DNA from: Propionibacteriaceae bacterium
GTDB taxonomy: Bacteria; Actinomycetota; Actinomycetes; Propionibacteriales; Propionibacteriaceae
NCBI GenBank assembly: GCA_016717345.1
Contig: JADKFR010000002.1
Location: forward strand, 434,001-498,000
DNA length: 64,000 nt
Direction of reading: 5' to 3'
Shown here: positions 46,421 through 56,646 of the stretch, one piece after another
Numbering within the stretch: the first letter of the stretch is position 1
Layout of the letters: each line of letters begins with the position of its first letter
Position numbers and translations under genes: made by a program
Notes under the pieces: model-generated
Databases searched by the model: none
Seen by the model: only the letters and a program-made list of their open reading frames with translations
Told to the model about the DNA's origin: nothing

Positions 46421-47565
46421 CACCGGCGCCCAGATGGGGATCGACCACCTGTCCGGCGGATCGTTTTACGCCGACCCCAACGGCTGGGTGCTCGACGACA
46501 CGATCCCGGTCACGAACCCGAACATCTTCGCGTTCGGCAAACCCGGACGCGGCAAGTCCGGCACCGTCAAAGCGTTCTGCCTGCGGATGATGGACTTCGG
46601 CTACCGCACCCTCATCCTCGGCGACCCCAAAGACGAATACGAGAAGCTCTGCCACGCCCTCGGCGTCCAACCGTTCGTGATCGGCCACGGCCTACCCGCC
46701 CGCATCAACCCCTCGCCTTCGGACCCCTCGCCCAAGCTGGGCCGACCTCACCGCCGCCGAAGCCCAACGCCGGGCGGCGATCGTGTTCGGACGCTGGCTC
46801 ACCCTCGTCCGCGGCCTCGTCGGCTCCCAGCGCATCGGCGACCACCGCGTCCCCTTCGGACCCACCGACGAAGTCGTCGTCAACGCCTGCCTGCACCACC
46901 TCACCGGCTACAGGCAGGGCACCACCCACCTCACCGAAACCACCATCCCGCAGCTGTGGCGGCTGCTGGACGAGCCCACCCGCGACCTGGTCGCTGAATG
47001 CCGGTACCGCTCGAACCGGCGTTCCTCGACGAGACCAGGCTGCTGCGCGACGCCCTGGGCCAACTCGTGCGGCGTCCTGGCCGGGCTGTTCGACGACCAC
47101 ACGACCATCAAGGTGGGGGACATGCGGATTGTCGTCCGTGACGAATCGTGGAAACAACTCCGCCTCGGCCCCGAAGCTGTGAAGTCGTTCGACGCCGACC
47201 TCCGCCTGTCCCGCCGCGACGGCGAGGTTCAGTTCGCCGTCGCCCACAAACCCTCCGACCTGCTCTCTGCCGGCGACGCCGACTCCCAAGCCACCGCGAT
47301 CGCGAAAGACCTGCTGCACCTGGCCGATATCAAGATCCTCCACGGCCAAGACCAAGCCGTCGGCGAAGAACTCGAACGCCTGATCGGCATCGGCCCCATC
47401 GCCCAGCAGCTGGTCACCGGCTGGGCCATGCACGGCAAGGGACGCGCGCTGTGGTGCGTGGGTGACCGGCACTACAAAGTCCAAACGGTTCTTCACCCGC
47501 TCCTTGAGGAGCAGCTCACTTTCACCAACGATGCTCTGTCTCCGAGTCCTGTTCGTCAGTCGTGA
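46421..47565 (+). pseudogene. VirB4-like conjugation ATPase, decayed
   Basis: MGIDHLSGGSFYADPNGWVL begins the recognisable part; the usual N-terminal 40 or so residues are lost. Walker A is FGKPGRGKSGTVKAF. A break at CCCC 46709-46712 leads to LAFGPLAQ, then RWLTLVRGLVGSQRIGDHRV. Near 47105 the reading GLFDDHTTIKVGDMRIVVRD skips roughly 50 codons of the family. The C-terminus (FDADLRLSRRDGEVQFAVAH to LHPLLEEQLTFTNDALS) is well preserved. It would energise DNA transfer in an intact element. Confidence 0.7.
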
Positions 47566-48643
47566 AACCACTCGCCTGGGCCCTCGCCAGCCTCCTGCTG
47601 CTCCTGGGCGCCGTGCCGCTGGGGGCCGCTGTGCTGGTCACGGTCATCGCTGCGCCAGCGGTGGCTGAACAACTCCGCCAAGACCCCTGCAGCTACCTCA
47701 GCGGAACCGAGGCCGCCGCACTCCCCACCGGATCGGGGACGGCGGGCTTGCCGGCGGTGGGGTCCCCCCGCCGGGCCAGTCTCCGCAACCCGTCGGTGTC
47801 GATCCCCGCCGGGATCAAGGCCCTATATGTGCGGGCGGCTGCCCAGTACCGGGTGCCGTGGGCGTTGCTCGCCGGCGTCGGGATGGAAGAAACCGCCCAC
47901 GGCCGCCACAAGGCGACCTCATGCGCCGGCGCGCAGGGGCTGATGCAGTTCGTGCCCGCCACCTTGGCAGTCTACGGCGCGGACGCCGACGGCGACGGAC
48001 GCGCCACCATCACCAACGACGCCGACAGCGATCCATGAGCGCCGCGCGCTACCTCGCCGCCACCGGAGCCACCCGCGCCAGCGGCGTTCGAGAGGCCCTC
48101 TTCGCCTACAACCACGCCATCTGGTACGTCAACGACGTCCTGTACTACGCCCACAGCTATAACAGCGGCGGCAACGGCACCACCGACACCAGCGAGGTCA
48201 GCTGCGAGCAAGGCGCGGACGGTGACGACGCCGGCCCGGTCCCGGACGGACCCAACGGGCCGTGCCCGTCCTCGGGTAGTGCCGCGGAACGAGGCCTGAA
48301 ACCCAACGCGCTGCGCGCCCTGCGCTGCGTCAAACAGGCCTTCCCTGGATCAAATCCATGGGCGGCGTCGGGTAACGCAACAACGTCCCGACCACCCCCC
48401 CGGGCGCGCTATCGATTTCATGATCCCGGCGTGGAACACCGCGGCCGGACGGGCCCGCGGCTGGCAGGTCGCCCGGTGGCTCCAGAAGAACGCCGCCACC
48501 CTCAAGGTGAAGTACATCATCTTCGACATGAAGGTCTGGCGGGCGTACCGATCCAGCCAAGGGTGGCAGCCGTACACCCCTCGGCACGGATCCCCCAGCC
48601 GACCGTCGGCCACCATGACCACGTTCACCTCAGCGTCGCTTAG
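47562..48643 (+). pseudogene. Bifunctional murein hydrolase (VirB1-like), frameshifted
   Basis: About 355 residues. Signal or anchor MKPLAWALASLLLLLGAVPL; lytic transglycosylase domain with GVGMEETAHGRHK (catalytic Glu) and CAGAQGLMQFVPATLAVYGA. A break near 48034 leads to MSAARYLAATGATRASGVRE and the rest of the domain. The C-terminal part (MIPAWNTAAGRARGWQVARW, KYIIFDMKVWRAY) ends HHDHVHLSVA in another frame, the usual ending of this family. At least three frame breaks. The role is to open peptidoglycan for the conjugation channel. GTG 47562 overlaps the VirB4-like stop. Confidence 0.7.
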
Positions 48644-48658
48644 CAACCATAGTTCGAT

Positions 48659-48816
48659 CAGATGAGAGATTCGCTCATCTGGTGAAGGGCTCTGGCTTGG
48701 GGAGACGGCCTTGCTTGAGCGTCCGGGTCGCCCGGGCTGGGGTTTCTGGAACTGCCGTTGGGTACGTCGATTTGCGGTGCTCTCATCTGGTGCGAGCCTC
48801 TCTCATCTGATGAGAG
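48659..48816. repeat. Cluster of CTCATCTG motifs and palindromes
   Basis: CTCATCTG or its complement occurs four times in 160 bases: CAGATGAG at 48659-48666 paired with CTCATCTG at 48674-48681 (seven-base spacer), CTCATCTG at 48782-48789, and CTCATCTG at 48802-48809 inside the 17-base palindrome CTCTCATCTGATGAGAG (48800-48816). It stands between the end of the conjugation locus and the recombinase start, where recombinase arm sites or an XRE operator would be expected. Confidence 0.6.
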
Positions 48817-48873
48817 GTGCTGTGGGGTGTCGAATGAGTGAGCAGGTGCCGCGGCGTTGTCCCGGGAAATGTG

Positions 48874-49769
48874 GTGAGCGTGTTGTCCTCCGGCGTGGCG
48901 CATCTGGATCCGCAGGAGGCAGTGTGGCAGGCGATGCTGCGGGGGTGGCGGGTGCAGCAGGGGGCCCGGCTGTTGAACCAGGCCACGATCGAGGGCCGGC
49001 TGGGCTTGGTGACGCGGTTCATGAAGTTCACCGGGGAGTACCCGTGGCGGTGGCAGCCGATGGATGTGGAGGAGTGGACCTCCTCGCTGCGTGCGGGCGG
49101 TGCCAGGGCGCACTCGACGCTGCGGGGCTATCAGAACGCGGTCGCGTTGTTCTGCGACTACCTGGTGGATCCCCGCTACGCATGGGGCCAGGAATGCCAG
49201 TGCCGGTTCGGTACGCACCCGGTTCAGATCTGTCATGAATGGAACACCGCCCGGCACGTCAGCGAGTTCGAAGCGGACCCGAGGGTGCGGCCGTTCACTC
49301 GTGAGGAGTTGCAGCGGTTCTTCGACTACTGCGACGACCGGGTGGACCGGGCCAGGGCCCTGGGCCGCAAGGGCTGGGTGGCGGCGTTCCGGGACGCCAC
49401 GTTGTTCAAGGTGTGTTACGGCTTCGGGTTGCGGCGTCGTGAGGTGGCGATGTTGGAGGTGACCGATTTCCACCGCAACGCGAAAGCTCCCGAGTTCGGC
49501 GGGTACTCGGTCTGCTCGGTGCGGTGGGGGAAGGCCGCGAAGGGGTCCCCGCCGAGGCGCCGGTCGGTGTGTCGTGTGTTCCGTCGATCACCGAGGTGCT
49601 CGCCGAGTACGTCGACCAGGTGCCGGTCTACGAGCCGGGGCAGCGGGTGATGTTGTGGCCGACTGAGCGCGGCGGCCGGCTGGCGGTCGGCTACGTGAAT
49701 GCCCGGTTCCGTGAGTACGCCGACGACCTCGGATTGCCGCGGGAGTTGCATCCCCATTGTTTGCGGCAT
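48874..49769 (+). pseudogene. Tyrosine recombinase, 5' part (gene split by insertions)
   Basis: Starts near GTG 48874 (VSVLSSGVAHLDPQEAVWQA). The SAM-like N-terminal domain is followed by the catalytic domain with the first Arg in CYGFGLRRREVAML, then one frame break near 49560 and the HxxR box ELHPHCLRH at 49745-49769. There it is cut by the RIT element. The remaining C-terminus, with the second His/Trp box and Tyr, is found at 58965-59147. Joining the halves gives CLRH then AYVTHLIEDGW, so the two pieces are one gene. Recombinases of this type pair with the XRE and zinc-knuckle proteins at 59-62 kb. Confidence 0.8.
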
Positions 49770-49853
49770 TACGCGGACGGACGGGTTATGCGCCCTGTCG
49801 GGGTGTGTGGGCTGGTCAGGACGGTGTCGGCGGTGTGGTTGTCCGCATAATCC
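49764..49853. repeat. RIT left terminal inverted repeat
   Basis: Begins CGGCATTACG and ends CCGCATAATCC. Matches the reverse complement of 53260-53349 at about 77 of 90 positions without gaps; mismatches gather in the inner half. Confidence 0.85.
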
Positions 49854-49982
49854 CAGGTCCGATTGCGTCCGAGTGAGTCGAGCCGGCCGATCAGAGTCGT
49901 CGGCGGGTGCCTGGGGGCGCCCCCGCGTGCGGCTGGGATCGGCAAAGAATCGCGTCTGTTCATTCCTTTACCGGAGGCAGGG

Positions 49983-51259
49983 GTGGTTCTCATGGATGAG
50001 GCAGTTGTTAGGGATTGTGTCGGTCGTGTCGTCGCGGCGCTGCGTGAGGCGGGGCGGTCCGAGGGCACCCTCCGGCGGTACCAGGTTGTGCTGGACCGGT
50101 TCGCGGTCTTCTTGGCCGGTCGCGGCCTGGACTCGGCCAGCGAGCAGGTGTGCCTCGACTTCATCGCGAACCAGACTGGGGTCAGGTTGGGGTCGTTGTG
50201 GCAGCCGGTCAGGGACAGGGATGTCCAGGCCGTCCGCCGTCCTGTGGTGTTGAAGGTGGACGCGCTGGCTGGCCGTGCGGTTGACGTGGACCGGTCGGTG
50301 ATCCCGGCCAAGGACTTGTGTCCTGTCAGGTTCGGCCCGGTCAGGGACGACTACCTCATCTGGTGCCGGCAGCGGCAACGCGCAGGCGACCCTGATCGTC
50401 GAAGGACAAGGCGGCCAGCCGGTTCTTGGGCTACCTGGAGGAGGTCGGCGCAGGTGATCTCGCCGCGCTCGGGGTGCGGGAGGTGTCGGGCTTCTTCCTG
50501 CGTCACCGCCACCTACGGCGCAAGTCGGTTGCGGCGTTGCGGTCGTGTCTGGCGGACTTCTTGACGTTCTTGGCCGCCGCGGGTCGGACCCCAGGAGTCT
50601 GGCGGACCGGCTCTCACCGCACCGGCACGTCCGTCACGAGTCTGAACCGCACTTGTGGACCGCCGATGAGATCCGCAGGGTGCTGGCCGTGATCGACCGC
50701 GAGTCGGCCACCGGCAAACGTGACTACGCGATGATCCTGGCGACCGCCCGGCTGGGTCTGCGGATCTCGGACCTGCGCCACCTCGAGCTGGGCGACTTGG
50801 ACTGGCGGGCCAGGAAGATCACGATCGTGCAGCACAAGACGGGCCGGCCGTTGAGCCTGCCGTTGTTGGACGACGTCGGTTGGGCGATCATCGACTACGT
50901 CCGCGGCGGGCGCCCCGCAACAGACTGCCCGAAGGTGTTCGTCAAGCACCGTCATCCCTTCGGCACGTTCGGGAACGCCTCCTCGGTCGCGTCCCGCTCT
51001 GTCGGGGCACGCTGCCCGGGCCGGGATCGTGTTCCCGCCGGGCCAGGTGTGCGGGATGCATTCTTTGCGCGGCGCGCTGGCGGTGGCGATGATCGGTAAC
51101 GGCACACCGATCCCGGTGGTGTCGGCCGTGCTGGGGCACGCCTCCAGCGACACCACCCAGGCCTACTACCTGCGGTTCGACACCGAACGGCTGCGCTGCT
51201 GCGCGCTGGACGTCGAAGACGTCATCGACCAGGCCGGGGCGGGTGGACGTGATGCCTGA
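49983..51259 (+). pseudogene. RIT recombinase A, frameshifted
   Basis: Tyrosine recombinase of about 420 residues. GTG 49983 has GGAGG five bases upstream. N-terminal phage-integrase SAM-like region (EAGRSEGTLRRYQVVLDRFA), then a break near 50400, GYLEEVGAGDLAALGVREVS, another near 50595, and the catalytic domain: ARLGLRISDLRHLELGDLDW (first Arg), and after a break near 50995, CGMHSLRGALAVAMIGNG (HxLR) and VLGHASSDTTQAYY (final His and Tyr). All catalytic boxes are readable, but three frame breaks interrupt them. Its stop lies past the start of the next gene. Confidence 0.75.
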
Positions 51260-52209
51260 TTTCACGCTGCAGGGCTTGGTCGCCGATCTAGTCGCGTTGC
51301 GCCACGCCGGCGGGTACCGGTTCAAGCGTCAGGAACGGGTGCTGAGCCAGTTCGTCGACCACTGGCCGGCGGGAGGGCTACCCGAACGGGTCGATCACCA
51401 AGGAAGCGGTTGAAGGGTTCTTGTACGGCGGTCACCTGCGGTCGAGCACCATCAGGCGCAACCAGCGGGTGCTGCGGCAGCTGGCTGAGCATGCCCAGGC
51501 CGTCGGATGGACTGCCTACATCCCGGCCGCGACCACTCAGGTCAGGGTTGCCCACCAGCCGCCGTACGTGTTCACCGACGATGAGGTGCGCCGCCTGTTC
51601 GCCGCGATCGACTCCCAGCCGATGTCGTCCTACTCGAACAAGGCACTGGTCGATCCGGTCCTGTTCCGGGTGTTGTACGGCACCGGAATGAGGGTCTCTG
51701 AGGCGCTCCACCTGACGCTGACGGACGTGGACGCCCGGGCCGGGACCGTGAAGATCCGCGACTCCAAGAACGGTGAGGGCAGGACCGTCCCGATCACCAG
51801 CCGACTCGCCGCGACCTTGGACGCCTACCTGGTGGCTGCGCACCCGGCCCCCGAGCCCAGCGATCATGTGTTCTACACCAAGGCGCCGCGCAGTCCGATC
51901 GACCAGTCGACGGTGTACCTGCGGTTTCGTGGCTATCTGGCCGACGCGGGCATCCCGCACTTCGTCGGCGGTCCCCACCCGCACTCGCTGCGTCACGGGT
52001 TCGCCGTTGCGAACCTGCGACGGTGGGCCGCCGACGGCGCGGACCTGGCCGCGGTGCTGCCCTACCTGGCCTGCTACATGGGACACGCCGACCTGCGCGG
52101 CACCCAGTACTACCTGAGGTTGACCGCCGACGCCTACCCCGAGATGGTGACCAAGGCACAACTCCGTTTCGGCTACGTCATCCCCGCCAAACCCGAGGAT
52201 CAGCCGTGA
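51252..52209 (+). pseudogene. RIT recombinase B, one frameshift
   Basis: About 318 residues from ATG 51252 (MPDFTLQGLVADLVALRHAG). A break at GGG near 51375 joins WPAGG to YPNGSITKEAVEGF. The rest is intact: GTGMRVSEALHLTLTDVD (Arg), HPHSLRHGFAV (HxLR) and YMGHADLRGTQYYLRL (His and Tyr). It overlaps recombinase A and recombinase C. Confidence 0.8.
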
Positions 52210-53249
52210 GGGGCCAGCCCAGCCCGCCACCGGATCTTGCTGGGCGCTGGCTGGCGAAGTTCTTCACCGACCACCTCGCCGGGGAACGCGCGGCCTCACC
52301 CCGGACCGTCGCCTCCTACCGGGACGCGATGAAGCTGCTGCTGACCTGGTTCAGGGACACCGAGCACATCCCCCCGGAGAAACTGCGGCTGGCTGACCTC
52401 GACCGGGCCCGGGTCCTGCGGTTCCTGGACTGGTTGGAAGCCGAACGGAACTGCACGCCGGCCACCCGCAACCAACGCCTCGCGGTGATCAAATCGTTCT
52501 GCCGCTACACCGCCGTCGAGCAGCCCGACAGGCTCGACCAATTCACCCAGATCCTCGCGATCCGGCACAAGAACACCCCGACCCCGGAACTGGGCCACCT
52601 CACCGCGGACGAGGTCAAGACACTGCTCGCCGTACCCGGCACCGCCAACACACGCGCCCTGCGGGACACCGTCCTGCTCGCCTTGGCCTACGACACCGCC
52701 GCCCGCGTCCAAGAACTCTGCGACCTCAACGTCGCCGACATCCGCCGCGCCACCCCAATGACGGTGACGATCCACGGCAAGGGATCCAAGATCCGGTACG
52801 TGCCCGTCATGGGCCCGACCGGCCGCCTCCTCACCGACTACCTGGACCACCTCGACCCACACCCCGGCCTCGGCGCCGACACAGACCCCTGTTCCACGGA
52901 CCGAACCACACCCGGCTGACACGCTCCGGGATCGCCAAGCTCCTCACCCGCCACACCCGGGCCATCCGAGCCCGCGACCCAGCCTGGGCACCCGGGGTGA
53001 ACGTCACCCCGCACACGCTGCGACGCACCAGAGCGATGCACCTGATCCAAGCCGGCGTCAACCTGATCTACATCCGCGACCTCCTCGGCCACGCCGACGT
53101 GGCCACCACCGAGATCTACGCCCGACGCCGACGCCGACACCAAACGCAAAGCGATCGAGAACGCCTACGAACCCCTCACCCCCGCCGCCCTGCCGGACTG
53201 GACCTCCGACCCCTCCCTGATCGGCTGGCTCGACACGCTCGGGCGTTGA
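52206..53249 (+). pseudogene. RIT recombinase C, frameshifted
   Basis: About 345 residues from GTG 52206. SAM-like domain (HLAGERAASPRTVASYRDAM), catalytic domain with AYDTAARVQELCDLNVAD (Arg), a break near 52890, then VTPHTLRRTRAMHLIQAG (HxLR) and LLGHADVATTEIYAR (His and Tyr), a further break near 53130 and the tail KRKAIENAYEPLTP. The stop is at 53247-53249, just inside the right inverted repeat. Confidence 0.78.
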
Positions 53250-53259
53250 GTCGGCCCCA

Positions 53260-53349
53260 GGATTATGCGGACACGATCACCACCAGCACCGCCGTGACAA
53301 GCCCACACAACCTGACAGGGCGCATAACCCGTCCGTCCACGTAATGCCG
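53260..53349. repeat. RIT right terminal inverted repeat
   Basis: Inverted partner of 49764-49853. Its outer edge GTAATGCCG lies four bases from the left end of the IS1595-family element. Confidence 0.85.
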
Positions 53350-53352
53350 TTA

Positions 53353-54370
53353 CTGCGTATCCGCTTAGCTCAGGTCCTGCCTCAGCTGGTGGGGTGGGTC
53401 GGCTCCGGGGCCGCCGCCGATGATTTGGGCTCGGGTGGTCGGGGTGTGGCTGGTGGACAGGCCGAGGAGGGTCTGGAATGCGGCCATGGGGGTGCGTCGC
53501 CGGTTGTAGCGGAACACGTACTCGTCGAGGTAGGTCTGGGCATGTTCGGCGCTGAAGCCGCGGTGGGTGCCGTGGATCCAGGCTTTCAGGTTCGACACTG
53601 CCCGGTGGGCTCGGGGCATGACCGGTTCGGTGTCGCCGCGGCGCTTGGCCGCACGCTGGCTCTTGGGCCGCCACTGGTAGCCCTGGTTGCGCAGTGGCGC
53701 GTAGCCCTGCCAACCATCGGTGTGGACCGTGCTGCCGGGCTCGACGTTGCGGGCGACGAACCCGCACAGGGTCTCCCCGGACGCATCGGTGATGGTCTCT
53801 ATCCGGATCCGGCCCGACCCGGTGCCCCTGACCTCGCACGCGATCACGCAATGAACGGCTTTGGCCATGCTGGACCGGCCCGACTTGCGTCCGTGCTCGA
53901 CTCCGCCGATCTCGAACTCGTCGACCTCGACCGCCCCAGCCAGCTTGGTCCGCTCAGCAGCGACCATCGCCCGGCGTAGTTTGTGCAGGATCGTCCAGGC
54001 GGTGTCGTAGCGGGTCAGGCCCAGCTGGCGACCCAGCTGCCGGGCCGAGATCCCTGGCGTCGCGGTCGAAACCAGGTAAGCCGCCCAGAACCACATCAGC
54101 AGCGGTGTCCGGGTCCGGTGCATCACCGTGCCGGCCGTGATCGAACCCTGATGGCCACAGCTGGTGCACTCCAGCAGCCGGCGAGACCGCAACGCCCAGT
54201 AGGCCACGCCGCCACACTTCGGGCAGGCGAACCCATCCGGCCAGCGACACTCGAACAAGTAGTCCCAGCAGGCGCCCTCATCGGGAAACCGCGCCTGGAA
54301 CTCCAGGATCGAATGCGGGAACGTCGGCCGGGACACGACCCAAACCTACCTGAGCTAAGCGGATACGCAG
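53353..54370 (-). mobile_element. IS1595-family insertion sequence
   Basis: A 1018-bp element with perfect 22-bp inverted ends starting CTGCGTATCCGCTTAGCTCA (53353-53374 and 54349-54370) and one intact transposase gene. Its right 206 bp recurs at 58729-58935. The bases flanking this copy do not form a direct repeat. The outer flanks of this copy and of the distant partial copy do share TGCCGT. Confidence 0.92.
53365..54336 (-). CDS. IS1595-family transposase
   Basis: 323 residues from GTG 54336. N-terminal zinc ribbon (CPKCGGVAYWALRSRRLLEC then CTSCGHQGS) and an ISXO2-type DDE domain (LAGAVEVDEFEIGGVEHGRK as first Asp/Glu region, VHTDGWQGYAPLR as second Asp, FRYNRRR at the end). The reading frame is intact and both inverted repeats are present, so it may be active. 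Confidence 0.93.
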   Translation of the reverse strand: MSRPTFPHSILEFQARFPDEGACWDYLFECRWPDGFACPKCGGVAYWALRSRRLLECTSCGHQGSITAGTVMHRTRTPLLMWFWAAYLVSTATPGISARQLGRQLGLTRYDTAWTILHKLRRAMVAAERTKLAGAVEVDEFEIGGVEHGRKSGRSSMAKAVHCVIACEVRGTGSGRIRIETITDASGETLCGFVARNVEPGSTVHTDGWQGYAPLRNQGYQWRPKSQRAAKRRGDTEPVMPRAHRAVSNLKAWIHGTHRGFSAEHAQTYLDEYVFRYNRRRTPMAAFQTLLGLSTSHTPTTRAQIIGGGPGADPPHQLRQDLS

Positions 54371-54392
54371 GAGTCGATCTATGCCGACGTCG

Positions 54393-54689
54393 GCATAGCT
54401 GGACGAACTGGGCTACCTCCCGCTGCCCGCCGAAGCCGCCTCCGCCCCCTTCCAGGTCGTCTCGCAGCGCTACCTCAAAACCAGCATCGTGATCACCACA
54501 AACCGCGGGGTCGGATCCTGGGGAGAAGTCCTCGGCGACACCACCGTCGCCGCCGCCATGCTCGACCGGCCCCTCCACCGTTCCGTCGTAATCAACCTCG
54601 ACGGCGACAGCTACCGCCTCCGCACCCACCACGCCTGCAACGACACCCTCCGCCAAACCACCACCGGCAACCGCCGACCACTACAGTGA
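54393..54689 (+). pseudogene. IstB-type ATPase fragment
   Basis: The C-terminal 95 codons of an IstB/DnaC-like helper: LDELGYLPLPAEAASAPFQV (Walker B side), SIVITTNRGVGSWGEVLGDT (sensor 1) and VINLDGDSYRLRTHHA. No Walker A or istA is present. It differs from the istB at 13675, so it comes from another IS21-type element. It begins 22 bases after the IS1595 right end. Confidence 0.8.
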
Positions 54690-54809
54690 CCACCAGCCAC
54701 GGTGAGGAAAACCGATAAGCAAGACTGAGGAAAATCGGTGAGCGCGATCACTGCAACAGTGACCCCAACCGTGGTTACGCGGATTCAGGTACGGGCGCAG
54801 GGGGGAACT

Positions 54810-56646
54810 ATGGCTGTTGCGGGTTTGCGGGCGATGCTGGTTGGCCTTCTACTGCCTGCGCTGGTCGTCTCGTGTACGCCCTCGACAGGTTCCACGTCAT
54901 CGGGACCCTTGAGCGTGGTGAACGCGGATGGGTCCGTGGACGTGATTGTCAACGATGTCCGCGTGACCGGGTCGCCCGGCTCAGTCGTCGGCACGGGGCT
55001 GTCGGTGGAGCCCGTCACGGCACCCGTACCCTCCGCCGTGGTTCCGCTGCATCAGATCGTCGGCGGGGTGGAGGTGAAGCTGTCGCCGGGGACCACGATC
55101 CAGGAGCCTCTCACCTTGTCGTGGACACCGCATTCTCCGGATGTGTCGGCAGTTCCGATCGCGGTACATGGAGGGGCGGACGGTAGCTGGGAATTCCTCG
55201 ACACAGAATGGGACGGCACTACGGCCACAGTCCAGACGGCCCAGTTCAGCCCGGTACTGCTCGGCTTTGTCATCGCGGGTGCGCTCCAGTCGAACTGGGT
55301 CAGGGAGCGTGTATGGACCATCTTCTCGGCCCGTCGCACTCAGCCCGAGTGCACCACGGCGACTCCCTCCTGGGCAAGAGTTTGGGCAGGCACTAACGAC
55401 TCGGTGCAGGTGTGCGTGGAGGGCGCAGGCGACACAGCCAAGGTCAGAATCGGTTCGTTGCGGGACTTCTGGCTCCAGGTCGATGTCCGCCAGGCGTCGA
55501 CATCGAGGTACCGGACCAGTTCTACGAATTCCCGGCAAAGCCATTGGTGACGTGTTCGCTTTTGACGCGGAGCGGACTGTGCTGTTGCCCCCGGGTGGGA
55601 CCATGTTCTTGACGGTCACGCGGCCGGAACAGGACACGACGATGGAGGTTACTGCGGGAGTCACAGAACGCGCGACCATCGCAAACGGCATCGGAGCCAC
55701 GATGGCCTTGTTGAGTTTCAGAGCCGAAGTCGCCGACACGTCGGATGGGCTTAAGTTGTTGGTTCTGTGTGGCGAGGACTACCTGAAGAGCTATGTGGCC
55801 AATAAACAGATCATCAATCTGGATAAGTTCGGCGAAATTCTTCACTGTACCGCGCTGGGCGGTTTCGCGAACCTTCGAGATCCACTGCGGGCCAAGGCTG
55901 CGGTGATTAGCAAGTACGGAAACTCCCTGGACAACCGGACTCTGCAGCAGCAGCGGGAGCTGATTAACCGCGAGTACTCGACGTTTCAGAAGGCCGGCAA
56001 GGTGGCGGTCGCGATCACAAAGATCAAGGCTGCCCGTGACGCCGTGATCGCGGCGGTGGCGCCCCTGTCGGATGCGATCCAAAACCTCGCTTTACAGGGG
56101 GAAGCGTTCGATATCCAGCTGGAGTTGTCCGGGTCGCTCAAGACCTCCAGCCGGCTGGACAGCTTCGCGGTCTTCGACGCCACCGGATACGAGATGGCTG
56201 ACTTCGCTTCGCCCAGCGGAGCGATCCTTTGCGGGCTGAATTCTGACAGGGCGGTGTGCATGCTTTCTTCCGCGATGACGCCTTCAGGCTTGGCCCAACT
56301 GCCTACGGACGAGGAGGCCTGCGGTGCGGGCGCGTCTAGCAGCTCGGTATCGCTGAACGGTATCGGATTGGCTGGAGGGCGAACGTACTGGGCTTGCTCT
56401 GGTGAGATATTGGCGTACCCGCTACGAGGTAGCCCCACGGCCCAGTGGAACGCTGCTGCCGGATTTCCCTGGGTCACGGCGGGAGAAGTCCTCTCCGGGC
56501 CCAAGGCATCCCTCCCGTACGGCTCCGCGATCAAGATCGGCCATTTCGGTTGCACCTCGCAGACCACGGGCATCAGCTGCTACGACCTGACCACGGGTCG
56601 TGGTTTCACGGTCAACAAGGATGGTGTCAGGCGAATCGCGAAATGA
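54810..56646 (+). pseudogene. Large secreted lipoprotein, two frameshifts
   Basis: About 610 residues from ATG 54810, with GGGGGAACT upstream; earlier in-frame starts exist but this one opens a lipoprotein signal (LRAMLVGLLLPALVVSC, Cys near residue 22). An immunoglobulin-like N-terminal part (VGGVEVKLSPGTTIQEPLTL, SWEFLDTEWDGTTATVQTAQ) is followed by a mixed domain. Breaks near 55495 and 55545 link VDVRQ, VDIEVPDQFYEF and AIGDVFAFDAERTVLLPP. The C-terminal half (LLVLCGEDYLKSYVANKQII to RGFTVNKDGVRRIAK) has several cysteines. The family is unknown; a cell-surface role is inferred. Confidence 0.6.

Larger units (their letters stand above)
49764..53349 (+). mobile_element. Recombinase-in-trio (RIT) element
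   Basis: A 3.6-kb element carrying three tandem, overlapping tyrosine recombinase genes between 90-bp inverted repeats (49764-49853 and 53260-53349). By eye 77 of 90 positions match. Both repeats contain TTATGCG near the outside and CGCATAATCC at the inner edge. Three recombinases in a row between such repeats is the definition of RIT elements. It interrupts the tyrosine recombinase gene begun at 48874. All three genes contain frame breaks in this sequence. Confidence 0.85.

Noticed and set aside
53345..54378. Ordinary 8-bp target duplication around the complete IS1595 copy
   Set aside because: The eight bases left (TGCCGTTA) and right (GAGTCGAT) of the complete copy do not match; only the outer flanks of the two-copy unit share bases.
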